The translations under genes were made by a program, and so were the position numbers. Of a stretch of 64,000 nucleotides of DNA, positions 42,070 to 52,570 are shown piece after piece (within the stretch, counting starts at the first letter, position 1; every line of letters starts with the position of its first letter). Source of the stretch: Papio anubis (taxonomy: Eukaryota > Chordata > Mammalia > Primates > Cercopithecidae). The notes beneath the pieces are model-generated. The model saw only the letters and a list, made by a program, of their open reading frames with translations. It was not told the origin of the DNA and did not search any database. The stretch is from positions 5,198,538 to 5,262,537 of the forward strand of contig NC_044981.1 of the NCBI RefSeq assembly GCF_008728515.1, given 5' to 3'.

Positions 42070-43699
42070 GTAGTGACAAACCCTATTGTATGGGGCTGTA
42101 AAATTATTTAGAAGAGAGAGGATCACGCATATGCATTTCACCTGCTTGAAGCTGCTTGGGAATTTACTTCTGGGATTTTTTTTTTGTTTTGCTTTATCAA
42201 TTAATTTATAATCTATTTCACCTTTCTCTTTCCTTACCTGCCAATCACTGGTCTTTTTAGGTATTGTGGTATTATTGTGGGGAAGAGACTATGATTTTTT
42301 ATTTATTTATTTTTTTTACCAAGATGTTGGTTACAATTCCATCCTACTATTCTGGAAAAATGTGGATCCCCCCACCTTTCAACCATCATCCCTTTCTTTT
42401 CTCACTTATTGCTCTGCTTCTGGCAAGTTTTTGGAACATGTCAGTGAAGAAACAGTTGAGCCCTTTTGTGAGGTAAATTTCTGTTTACCAACGTGTGAAC
42501 AGTACACATACTCCAAGCATAAATATACAGTAAACTGTGTACAGACAGTGTTTGAAGAAACCCAGCTGTTTACTACCACAACTTGATGAAATGAACAATG
42601 AACTCGAGCCTTTCCAGACTTGGCTGGTAGCCCCTGAGTCTTAGTCCCCTTCTAGGAAGAAGTGCACCAAGGTCACTGTGTACTTCACCCCGTGCAGGGA
42701 GGGAGCGTCACAGGGCTCTCCACCAAGAAGAGATCCTATCCCTCCTCTGTCTTATCCCTGCCTCCTGAGAGCGTCTTGTTGAGAGATGTGCCATCCCTGC
42801 CACAGGAAGGATTTTGTTAGCAAGCTTTGGCAAACACATCTGGTTTCTTGTACATCTGTGTACCTCATGGTGGCAGATTTTGAGAAACTTCACCTTTTAT
42901 CAAAAAAGGCTTTTGGTGTTTGAAAACTTCCTTTTTGGTTTTGTTCAGTCTTTTTTTAGTTAGGAAAGAATGGCTGAACATTGCTTGGCTACTCCAGAGA
43001 TGCACAACATAGCAGCTGCTTCCGGATCCCTCACCCCCTTGTAAGCTGGGAGCTCTGGTGGGTGCTTCTCAAATATACTTTTCTTTTCCTGAGTCAAAGG
43101 GGAGAGGAACTGCTGACATCGTGGGAGCCAGAGCACCTGAAGCAAATCTATTTCCAGCTTGAATAGTGCAGGTAAGGAAATTGACAGAGCCACATATCAC
43201 TGATTTTGCTTCCTGGTGCTAAATGCACCTAGTGGGCATGCTGAGTACTGCCCCCTCCTGCCATCCAGTGGCAGCAGGGACTGGCATAGTTCCCAGTGCT
43301 TTGCTGCCTGGGCTGCTTGCCTGTGCAGGGGCCAGTTTCAGCTTTGTGCAGCCTCCAAGCTTCAAGCACAAAGGATTACTCAGTCGCTGAAGAGCAGAAG
43401 CCACAAGCACCTCTGGTAGTTTATTGTAGGGCCCAGTAATCTTCCTACAGCTTAAGCGCAGTCTCCTAAACAAGTATCCGGTAGAATTACTTGTACTCAT
43501 TATCAAGCTAGCCATGAAAAAATGGTCTACTTGTTTATGAATATGCCTCAATTTATCCTTTTTGATGAAAATTTTAAATGATTTTTTTCTATTATTAAGT
43601 TTCATAAGGAAGCATGAAGGAGAAATTACCAAATATTTGCAGTACATATGATGGATAAATTGATAAGAAAACAATCAACACAGTAGTAGTAAAATGCCA
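42070..43699. other. No gene recognised apart from one candidate exon
   Basis: Unique-looking. Frames of 106 aa (42266, plus) and 151 aa (43219, minus) have no recognised domain. A segment with good splice signals at both ends is listed separately. Confidence 0.4.
42964..43171 (+). other. Candidate non-coding or alternative exon (unidentified)
   Basis: The acceptor-like TCTTTTTTTAGTTAG lies directly before 42964, and a strong donor CAG|GTAAGG sits at 43169-43176. The 208-base segment has stops in every frame; one frame opens with ATG (42970) and gives 24 codons. If real it would be a UTR, lncRNA or poison exon. Confidence 0.2.
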
Positions 43700-44060
43700 A
43701 GGATAGGCTGTTAACAAAAAGTAAGTACCAAAGTTGAATGAAAAATTTTAAGCATTACTAATATTATAAATAAATATGAAAGCATACATTTTTAAGCATC
43801 AGATTGGCAGAGATGGAAAAAAACTCACAATATACCATGTCAGGAGGGAATTGGGAAAAGTGCCTTCTCATATATTGTTGATGGGGGCATTTACAGGGAC
43901 AATGTTTATGACAATGTTTGGCAATGTGTGATAACAGTTTAGAATATGCACACTCTATTTCTGACATGGGAATTTCTTCTTAACTCATCCTAAGATAAGT
44001 GGACAAACCCCAAAGGAGAATGACCCAGGATGACTGAGTGCAGTGTTATTTATTTCCCGT
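43700..44060 (+). mobile_element. L1M 3' region, sense
   Basis: 'aagcatcagattggcagagatggaaaaaaactcac', 'aagtgccttctcatatattgttgatggggg', 'tttggcaatgtgtgata' follow the sense L1M 3' consensus. Confidence 0.7.
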
Positions 44061-45218
44061 GCCATCAGTGGAGCCTGCTCTGCCTCCTGCTTTCTCTGAT
44101 GTGTAACTCACTGGATTCAGAGCTTATGCGCAGCCCCAGGGCAAACCCAAGGTACCAGGCTAGTGACTGAAGGAACATTTCTTCTGTTCTGGATAGAACA
44201 ATCACAGATTCTAGTGCAGGGGCCCTGACACTTGGTGAGCAGCATCCACTTTGTCTTTCCCTGAAGCAAATCATTAACGTCCAGTACACGGCAGTTGTGT
44301 CAGCTCTGCAGACAGAGCCTGGCCCATGTGGTTGCTGTCCCCAGGGCTCAGCATGCCTGCTCTGAGATCCACCAGCATGTATTTAGCCAGGGCAGGTTTG
44401 GTCTCCCGCACTGACTGGCACCAGGCAGGATTAGAGTCTGGCCTGGGCTCCCTCCTGTGTCACCTTCGTGAAAGCTTCAAGTTCCAGGAGCAGCAGCCGT
44501 CTCCCTCCACCCTCTTCAGGAACACCACTGGAGCCTGGTGGCCATTTGGGTGACCCGATGCACTCACAGCAGCAGGATTTGCTCTGTCGTCATGAATGGC
44601 ATCTCCATGTGCCAGTGTCATCAGGTGGTCAGAGTGGGGTGTGGGGAGCATGGGGCAGTTGTGCTCTGGATTTTTTTTTCTAGAGGCAATATTTGGAATT
44701 AGAAACCTATTTACATACTCTTAGCATTAATTTACATATAATCCTCTAATAACTTCAGATAGTCTTCTATTCAGCTAATTAGTGCAGCTAACCAGTGTTG
44801 TAGCCCAACTCAGCATTAAGGGCATTAAACCTGTGAATTACTGAATAGATTTGTAAAACCATAATCATGGTAATGGTAAATCAGCTTAGGCCGCTCACAA
44901 ATGCAGCTGGCAAGAGCTGTTCCTTAGCCATGATTCCTTACACTGGAGTGATATCTCAATTAACAAATTCCAGGGAAATTGTGCCTTCATAACTTTTGGC
45001 TGAATTAGCCTACCCCCTAACAAAAAAGGAAGGAAAAGAAATTAACGTTTATTATCTTTCATTTTATAGGCCTGTGCTAATGGTAACCATTATTATTCTA
45101 CTTTAATTCTATTATTTAATACAAAGTCTGTATCATTTGTCAAATTGGTTTATGAAGAGTTGAAACATCCAGGAAAGGCTATACTATAGATTTTGCAGAT
45201 TATGTGAAGCTTGCCTCA
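44061..45218. other. No gene recognised; AT-rich homeodomain-word-rich patch
   Basis: 44690-45000 is AT-rich with several TAATTA/ATTA words and little sign of repeat descent. It is a plausible conserved non-coding element but cannot be judged from one genome. Confidence 0.35.
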
Positions 45219-45573
45219 TAACAGTTTGGCTGTGTCCCCACCCAAATCTCATTTCGAATTGTAGCTCCCATAATCCCCACGTGTCATGGGAGGGACCTGG
45301 TGGGAGGTAATTGAATAATGAGGGCAGGTTTTTCCTTGCTGTTCGTGTGATGGTGAATATGTCTCATGAAATCTGATGGTTTTATAAAAGGAAAGTTCAC
45401 CTGCACACACTTTCTTGCCTGCCACCATGTAAGATATACCTTTGCTCCTCCTTTGCCTTCCGCCATGATTGTGAGGCCTCCCCAGCCGTGTGAGGCCATT
45501 AAACCTCTTTTTCTTTATAAATTACCCAGTCTTGGGTATGTCTTTATTAGCACTGTGAGAACAGACTAATACA
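45219..45573 (+). mobile_element. MST-type LTR (ERVL-MaLR), sense
   Basis: 'tttggctgtgtccccacccaaatctcatttcgaattgtagctcccataatcc', 'cttgcctgccaccatgtaagatatacctttgctcctcctttgcc', 'aaacctctttttctttataaattacccagtcttgggtatg' and 'gagaacagactaatac' match MSTA/B closely. It lacks about 14 bases of consensus after 'ccagccgtgtg'. Confidence 0.92.
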
Positions 45574-46314
45574 TTGCCCTTAGGGTTTACAGTGTACCAC
45601 TGGAGCTGAGTTTATCTTTCCCTCCTTTTCTCCTTGCTTGCCCTTTATCCTGGAGGGAGTTGTCTACCACCTGCCTCACTTGAGAACAGATAGTACAGGA
45701 AAGGGGACAGCTCGGCTCGCTCTGCCACTGACCCTGTGTTGACTTCCACTTGATGGATTCCACTGGATGTTGATACTGTCCTGCACATTATTGGAATGAC
45801 ATGCTGACTACTGGTGTGTACAGATGACTTTCAATACCCTTTGGGGAAATTTTACCCCTTCATAGGTTGTGCAGAGAGTAGGACGACTGGTTGTCCAACA
45901 GTAAAAGAGTACCTGCAATTCATGTCATTCTTTGCATTCACCTTAAAATACTGATTTTAATAGATTTTTGATATCTAAATGTATACCTTTTGTTTTTGTT
46001 GCTGTTAAGTCACTTATTCATTTAGAGCCTACATGTTAGCTTTGGTGTATTTTTAAGGAATTAGGAAAATAATTTTAGCCAGAGAATGCTCAGTCTCCCT
46101 CCTTGTTTACCCTTTCCCCCAAAGCACTATTGACCCTGTTGGTTGAGAATGTTGGTCTAGGAAATAATTTTATATTCTTTATAATTTTACAGTTATGTTC
46201 TCCCATGAGTTTTAAGCATGAATGATACAATGATAGGGGGTTTTGTTTGTGTTTTGTTTTTCACACTGAGACCGTGAAATAGGCTCTCCATTGGCAGTGT
46301 CATGTCATCAAAGA
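45574..46314. other. No gene or clear repeat recognised
   Basis: Unique-looking. Confidence 0.45.
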
Positions 46315-46430
46315 TGAACAGCTCGAGATTCAGGAGACCTAGGTTCTGGCTGAGCTCTGTGCCCTTGAGCTCCCATATGATGGGGGGCAATCTCTGCCTC
46401 CATTTCCTAAACTGATCCCTCTGGTCCATC
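46315..46430 (-). mobile_element. MIR SINE fragment, antisense
   Basis: 'gattcaggagacctaggttctggctgagctctgtgccc..ctctgcctccatttccta' follows the antisense MIR (gacctgggttcgaatcctggctctgcc..cctcagtttcctca). Confidence 0.65.
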
Positions 46431-47344
46431 ATGTCTCTGACATCCACTAAGGCTACATCTTTTCATTGGTGTTACTGTATGGTTTGAAGGATAACTGATG
46501 GCAGTGTATTTATGGTATCTTGGTGACTCCTACCTTATCCCTGTTGACTTTTAAGATTTTATGGCAAATTGAGTTAGGAATCTTTTCCTAGCAAGAATGC
46601 TTTATAAGTAAGAGGTCCTTAAAAATAAAAGAAAAAAAACCTAACATGTAGACTTTTTCTCTGCAGCCCCATGTTCCGGAACCTTCTGTTTTTAACCTGA
46701 CTGTTAATATTGGAGTAATTTCTTATTGCAGTTTGCCCAGTTTTGTGCCAAAGAGCTCGTCTTTCGTACTTCCTCAGACATGACCTTATAAATCTTCGCT
46801 GGAGATAAAGTGGGATTAGCGGGCCTGAGCAGTTCGAGGGAGGAAAGTGTCTTATCTCTATAACTTTCCAAAGTCATCCTCTTCTGTGTGGTGGGTAAGT
46901 TCTGTGGTATTAGAGTGCTGTGTTTCAGTGATAGTGTAGCCTGGTCGATTTCTAAAGTCTCTGTTTAATGTTGTTTCTATTAAAACAAAAAATGTGGCTG
47001 CCAACCAACTTATAAACAAGCTGATTGGAGGCAATCCTTTTTTACTGTGAGGTAAACCATGTGATAAGATATTTTAAAGTTAATGCAGCTTATCAGTTTG
47101 TAAAACAAATCATATGCTTTACCTTATTCAGTTTCTCCCAATGTCAGAGTGATGGTTCCAAATTATGAATTGTGATTGAGATCTGGAATGAATTCACCAG
47201 TGTTTTTCAATTGTCTTTTTGTTGTCCTGGCATGGTTGATATGCTTTCAACCTGTTTTTTTGTTCGTTTGTTTGTTTTGTTTTTAATAAAACTTGTGACA
47301 ACAAATGTATGAGTTAAAAAAAATTTTTTTTTTATGTCAACCAA
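46431..47344. other. No gene recognised
   Basis: 'ttttctctgcagCCCCATG' (46664) and 'ttcttattgcagTTTGCC' (46730) are acceptor-like, but no donor-bounded open frame follows. The rest is AT-rich. Confidence 0.4.
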
Positions 47345-48115
47345 TCATCCAAGTCTCTGGGCACCAACCGAGTGTTCTACAATTCAATTCAGACACTGTC
47401 TGGGGTTAGACCAGACTGCACAGGTTAAAAACTGTCTCACAAGATTACCCACAGTAGAGGCTCCAGTCTCAAACCACATGTTATCACTTGCAGTTTTGAC
47501 CAACCGGCTATAAATTGGGGGGTCCCCTTGATCATTTGCTAGAAAGTTTCCCAGAACTCAGGAAAGCACTGCACTTATATTAACAGTTTATTATAAAGAA
47601 TACAACCCAGGAGGAGATACACAGGGTGAAGAGGTCTGGGTGTGATGCCTCCATGCCATCTCCCGGCACACCGTTCTCTCAGCACTTGGATGTGTTCACC
47701 AGCCGGGATATTTTCTCAACTCTGTGGTTCAGGAGTTTTGATCGAGCTTTAATTACATAGACATGATAGATTACATCATTGGCTATTGGTCATTGCCTTA
47801 ATCTCCAGCCCCTTTCCCCTTTCTGTTTGTGAGGCCCTCAGTTCTTGCTTTGATATTTCTGGAGACCTGTGTCCATCCGGAAGCTGTCTCATGGGCCACC
47901 AAGAGTGGCATTAAGAGAAGAAAACGTACTCCTAGCTTCCTAGAAATTCCGCGGGATTTAGGAATTCTCAGTCGGGAATGGGACAAACACCAAATTTTAG
48001 AACACAAGCTGCTCCTATTATTCCTATTAATCAAGATACTACAAAGATTTTAGGAGCCCCTTGGGAACCTGGGACAGTGAGCAAATATATAGATTTATTA
48101 TTATATCAGAGTGTA
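47345..48115 (-). mobile_element. ERVL-type LTR, antisense (same family as 12016-12677)
   Basis: Plus-strand blocks 'cagacactgtctgg', 'cagaactcaggaaagcactgcacttatattaacagtttattataaagaatac', 'caccagccgggatattttctc', 'ccctttcccctttc' and 'taggagccccttgggaacctgggacagtgagcaaatatatag' align with the 12-kb copy and share its antisense consensus. The PBS-proximal end is not preserved here. Confidence 0.7.
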
Positions 48116-48722
48116 GTGTAGTGTTGTCTTCTAAATCTTATCCATCCTCACTTTTTTCTTTTGTGATTTCCCTTTCTTTGAACATCTCTGAGACCTACTT
48201 CGCCATGTAGATGTTTGCTTTTTCAGTTTTACGTCCCAAAGTAGGTTTTAAGTCCCACGAGAGAGGAGATGTAGCTTATGCTGCTTCTGTGCTGGTGGCT
48301 CCATTCAGCTCAGTGTTATGTATCCCCAGAGGAAGCTATGTTTCTTATGCTGGCTCCACGGGTACCCCAGGAACATCGAGGGTACTGTGTGGGGTGTTGC
48401 CTCCTATATGGTATAGGCTAGGAGAATAACTGTAGCACATCTTTATGGAGTTTTAATCTCACTCAAAGCTTTGGAGGAAATTAAAATGAATACAGGAATA
48501 TTATGGAGTAGCAAATGATTCACAAACAGGGGGCATCAATGAAATTTTATGTTCATTGACAGATACCTTTGGATTATGCATGTTTCCCCAGACATGTATT
48601 CGTTCACTCTTCTCTAATGGGGTAAATTTGAGAAGTCAGAATATGTATGTATTTGAGTGTGTAGTTTGTAAATTCTACAGGAGTGAATGTTACTGTAGTA
48701 GACATTAATTCAGTAATTTTTG
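48116..48722. other. No gene or clear repeat recognised
   Basis: Unique-looking gap between the LTR and an Alu. Confidence 0.45.
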
Positions 48723-48998
48723 ACTGGGTGGAGTGGGTCACGCCTGTAATCCTAGCACTTTGGGAGGCGTAAGCAGGAGGATTGCTTGAACTCAGGAGTT
48801 CTAGAGCAGCCTGGGCAACATGGTAAAACCCCGTCTCCAAAAAAGTCCCAAAAATTAGCCGGGTGTGGTGGTATGGTCTGTAGTCCCAGCTACTTGGGGA
48901 GCTGAAGCTGGAGAATTGTTTGGGCCCAGGAGGTCGAGGGTGCAGTGAGTCGAGATCACATCTGGGTGACAGAGTGAAACTCTTTCAAAAAAAAAATT
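48723..48998 (+). mobile_element. Old Alu, sense, with internal deletion
   Basis: 'gactgggtggagtgggtcacgcctgtaatcctagcactttgggaggc' through 'gagatcacatctgggtgacagagtgaaactctttcaaaaa'. The 'gccactgcactccagc' segment is missing near the 3' end. Confidence 0.9.
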
Positions 48999-49839
48999 GG
49001 TTGATGGTCTTATTCTACGTATATATTTTTTGAGTCTTATTTCTATGATGTTTTCAGTATTTTACTTAGATGGGCTTTAACAGAATGAATTTTCTCTTTT
49101 ATTTTGCTTGGCTGTCTTAATCATGGCCTTCTTCATGTTAATGTTACCTCATTCAAAGAGTTTTTGCCTGACTAATGAGTTGTAGTTTTAAAGTGCTATG
49201 TATTTAGATATTCATAATGAGAGATTAACCAGAGCCACGGATCACATCTCTGGGAGTGTTCACATGTCCCATGTCCAGCCTGCCAAATTATATCCCTTAG
49301 GATTCCCTGGCCACAGGGAAGAGCTTGAATAACAGTGTTCTGGTGGCTGGGATTTTCTCCTGTCTGATCACATAAGTTAACTTACCTGGTGTCTTGTTCA
49401 CATTTGTCTCTAGTTCCCCTGGTGCTATTATTGCCAATAGTGAAATAACAAAGGTTTGATATGAAGATGGACATGTGTAAGGGAGAGCTGGGGATTAGCC
49501 AGCCCAGTTTTACCTCAGCTGGTGTCGTTACTGGGTCAGAGTGGGGTTGAGTCTGAAAGGCAGAGCGAGGTCAACATTGACAGAATTGAACTAAAAACAA
49601 TGTGTGGGAAATAATTCAGCATTATCAAAGTGAATTTCAGAGAGCATCAGCTGCTTCTTGGGGCCTGGGGTCACACCTCTATAGTGACTGGTCTTAGAGA
49701 GAGGGCTTTAGCCCTGAACCTACTGCCCTACTCTGAACCTATTACCCAACATTGCTGAGGTACTTTATGATCTCCAAGAGAACTTGAATGAGGATATGTG
49801 CATGGTTTAGTGAATTGGCTCCAATTTCCTGAGCCCTAA
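48999..49839. other. No gene recognised; one strong antisense donor motif
   Basis: On the minus strand GACACCAG|GTAAGTTAAC (donor at 49384-49385) is a near-ideal splice donor. A possible 39-base exon (49386-49424) ends in a weak acceptor ..CAATAATAG and is open in two frames. The rest is unique-looking. Confidence 0.35.
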
Positions 49840-50055
49840 TGTGCCATGGCACAGCTGCTGTAGTAGTCACTGTAAATACATTATTTCATTGAGTTTTCAC
49901 AGAAAGTCAATGAAATAGATATTCCTGATCCCCTTTAGTTTCAGACAGGAAACGAAATCCCTGAGAGGTCACATGATTTGCCCAGGCCTCAGGTTAAATT
50001 TGGGAAGTACCAGCGCTGAGATTCAGGCTGAGGACTGTGTAACTTTAGAGACATG
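49840..50055 (+). mobile_element. MIR SINE, sense
   Basis: 'taaatacattatttcattgagttttcacagaaagtcaatgaaatag', 'agacaggaaacgaaatccctgagaggtcacatgatttgccc' and 'cagcgctgagattcaggctg' follow MIR. Confidence 0.75.
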
Positions 50056-50059
50056 CTGT

Positions 50060-50190
50060 CATCTTGCTCCAGTGATAGACACTGAGCACCCAGTGTGCAG
50101 CAAGCAGTGGGTCGTGTGCTGGAAATGTAAAGAAGAATGAAACCACCCACTTTGCAGGGGCATAGCACATCATCTTCAGCAGAATGCTAA
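50060..50190 (-). mobile_element. L2 3'-tail or MIR-like relic
   Basis: 'actgagcacccagtgtgcagcaagcagtg..tgtgctggaaatgtaaagaagaatgaaacc' resembles the antisense L2/MIR 'gtgctaggtgctgg.gatacaaagatgaataagac'. Confidence 0.45.
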
Positions 50191-51149
50191 GGAGGTTCCA
50201 AAATGACTTAATTGAAAGCACTGCATAAATGCATGACATTAGGCTGGCAATAGTTTCCTGCCAATATATGAAGTGCTAAGAATCAATAGAAAGAAGTATA
50301 TGGTTATAAAAAAGAAATGAGCAGAGCCATAGAAAGGCTAATGGAAAGCATGGAATGTTAAGAAACTAGCAGATTTATTTATGTGAAGTTGGGAAGATGC
50401 TACTCTAGCAGTTTTTGGCTGATTTTGATGATTGATATTATACCTAAAGTAGCTGAGTTACTCCGATTAGCATCACTTGTTTTATTTAAAACCATGCTAA
50501 CTCAGAGAACCTTACTTTTAATACACTTGAAGGTATTTACCTATTTATGTTGGATGTAAGATGTTACAGAGTCAGAGGAAAGAAATAAAACAAGGGCAAT
50601 GTTAGGTGGTTTCAACACCAATCGTCTGTATATTGCATATGATATTGTGCCCAAGGGGTTAGTGATGATGTGTGCAGGGCACGTAGGGCAAACGCTTTCA
50701 TGGGAGGGTGATGAGAATCAAGACAAGGATGAACCGCATTAAAAAGGTAATGGCTCAGTATTAAGTTGTAGAGAAGAGTGGATACTGAACATTGGTTTTT
50801 ATTGAGCAAAATGAGTTATTCTTAGTTGACCCAGCTCTTAGGTTTATAGACCAAATCAAGAATGTTATACTAATATTGATTTTCTTATATGATCTTTTGA
50901 ATTTAATCCATAATACTTTTTCTTGGCATTGGGAACCTCTAAAGTGTACCATTCTGCTTTCTGAATCGCCTTGACATGTTTCATCACCAAATACTTTTTT
51001 ACTGTTTTAATGGAGTTATGGCAATGAAATTAGAAAACTAAAAGATTTTGGGAACAGTCAATAATTAAGCAATACTGTTTATTTTGGTCTTACTTGAAAT
51101 AGATGGACAGGGAGGAGAAGGAGACTTGTGTCTCTTATGGCCCACTAGC
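50191..51149. other. No gene or clear repeat recognised
   Basis: AT-rich unique-looking sequence. Confidence 0.45.
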
Positions 51150-51320
51150 TTCATACCTATCCCATTTCATCTGCGTAGCCTTGATGACCATTTTGCAGAT
51201 AAGGACACTGTGATTTTTTAAGAGGCTGAATGAATTTGCTAGTTACGATGCAGTCAGAATTTGAGCCCAGGACTGTTTCTTTCAAAACCCCTTTCTTTTG
51301 CTGGAGTGTGCTGCTTCTTG
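51150..51320 (+). mobile_element. MIR SINE, sense, diverged
   Basis: 'tttgcagataaggacactgtg..aagaggctgaatgaatttgctagttacgatgcagtcagaatttgagcccagg' follows the MIR 3' half. Confidence 0.65.
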
Positions 51321-52079
51321 CAGTTTGAAATGACTGAACTGTAATGACCAGCTAGATTATGAAACACGAAGTGGGAAAGTTGTGGTTATTTTCTGACTTA
51401 CTTATTTTGAGCAATGCTATCATATTAAGTAGATATTTTATACAGTTTAGACATGTCTGAGGAACCTCTTACCTTGCTGGGCAATGCGGATGTATTCATC
51501 TTCAGCAGAGGCAAGTGTCTTTCTGAACTGGTGGTGGCTGAGTATAGTTGAGTTTCCTGCACTTTAAAAACTGTACTCTGGCCACTGTTTTGATTATCTT
51601 GTTTGACTGGCCTGTTTGTATTTTGAGCAGTCCCTAGCGAGGTGTTAGACCTATAGCTTACCATATAATTCTCTATTGACTTGAGCTCTGCCATTGTGCA
51701 CTTTGTACGTACATCATCTACCATCTACTGCATCATCCCTGTTTGCTTTGGGCTCTCCCAGTATGATTCATCATTAAATATCCAGTTGGAACCTCAGCCT
51801 CTTCAAGGAATGTCTCCTCTGGCATCCTCTACTTTTGCAGTTCTTTCTCCTAAGCCTCCAAGGGACTTGATGCCTGTCCTCTTGTTAATCACATGCTCTT
51901 TTAGAAATGTATTTATGTTTCCCTATGAATATGGTGGCCCTCTGGCTTCATACATTTTAAAATGTTTGTGGCCAGGGATGATGATTTAAACAACAGTATT
52001 TTGGAAAGTAGGACATTTTTTTAAAGTCCTCTCACATTATCACTTAGTGTACAGTAACTTGTAGTAAAACTACTTGGCA
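51321..52079. other. No gene recognised apart from one candidate exon
   Basis: Unique-looking. A 99-aa minus frame spans 51425-51724 and overlaps the candidate exon listed separately. Confidence 0.4.
51473..51556 (-). other. Candidate 84-base coding exon (unidentified)
   Basis: On the minus strand the acceptor-like TTTTTAAAGTGCAG precedes 51556, and the strong donor CAAG|GTAAGAGG follows at 51472-51471. The segment is 84 bases, a multiple of three. Two frames are open: one reads FRKTLASAEDEYIRIAQQ at its 3' end, the other is part of a 99-aa frame (MNTSALPSK at its end). I cannot assign a gene. It could be a real exon of a minus-strand gene, a relic exon or chance. Confidence 0.25.
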
Positions 52080-52570
52080 GTATAGCAGTAAAATAGTTTA
52101 ATCACAGTGGTACAAAGCGTGCGGGGAGTATGGCACTTGTACATTGTTGATGGGAGTCCTAACTGGCGCACTCCCTCTTAGGAGATCCATTTGGCCCTAT
52201 CTGTTAAAATATAAAACACACAAACCATTTGACTAGCAATTCAGCTTTCAGAAATTTATTCTAAAAATGCTTGCATGTGTATGAAAAGATACAAGTATTT
52301 CCATTGTAGAGTTACTGATTTTAGCAAAATATTGGAAACAAATGTTTATCAGTAAGGAAACAGCGAAGTAAACATGGGCTTTTATATGACGGAATACTTG
52401 GCACCATTGAAAAGAATGAGGTAGATCGCTATGCACTACTGTACTGCTGTGGGCAGTCACCCGTATTAATTCTTATCAGACAAGAAGAGGTGCAGAGCAG
52501 TTTGCTCATGTTTGTTTGAGAATCAAGTCTGGCGGAAGATGGGTATGTATACTTATACATACAAGATGAT
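52080..52570 (+). mobile_element. L1ME-like 3' region, sense
   Basis: 'gtacattgttgatgggagtcctaactggc', 'gactagcaattcagctttcagaaatttattctaaaa', 'ttttagcaaaatattggaaacaaatgtttatcagtaagg' and 'gacggaatacttggcaccattgaaaagaatgagg' follow the sense L1M/ME consensus. Confidence 0.82.
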
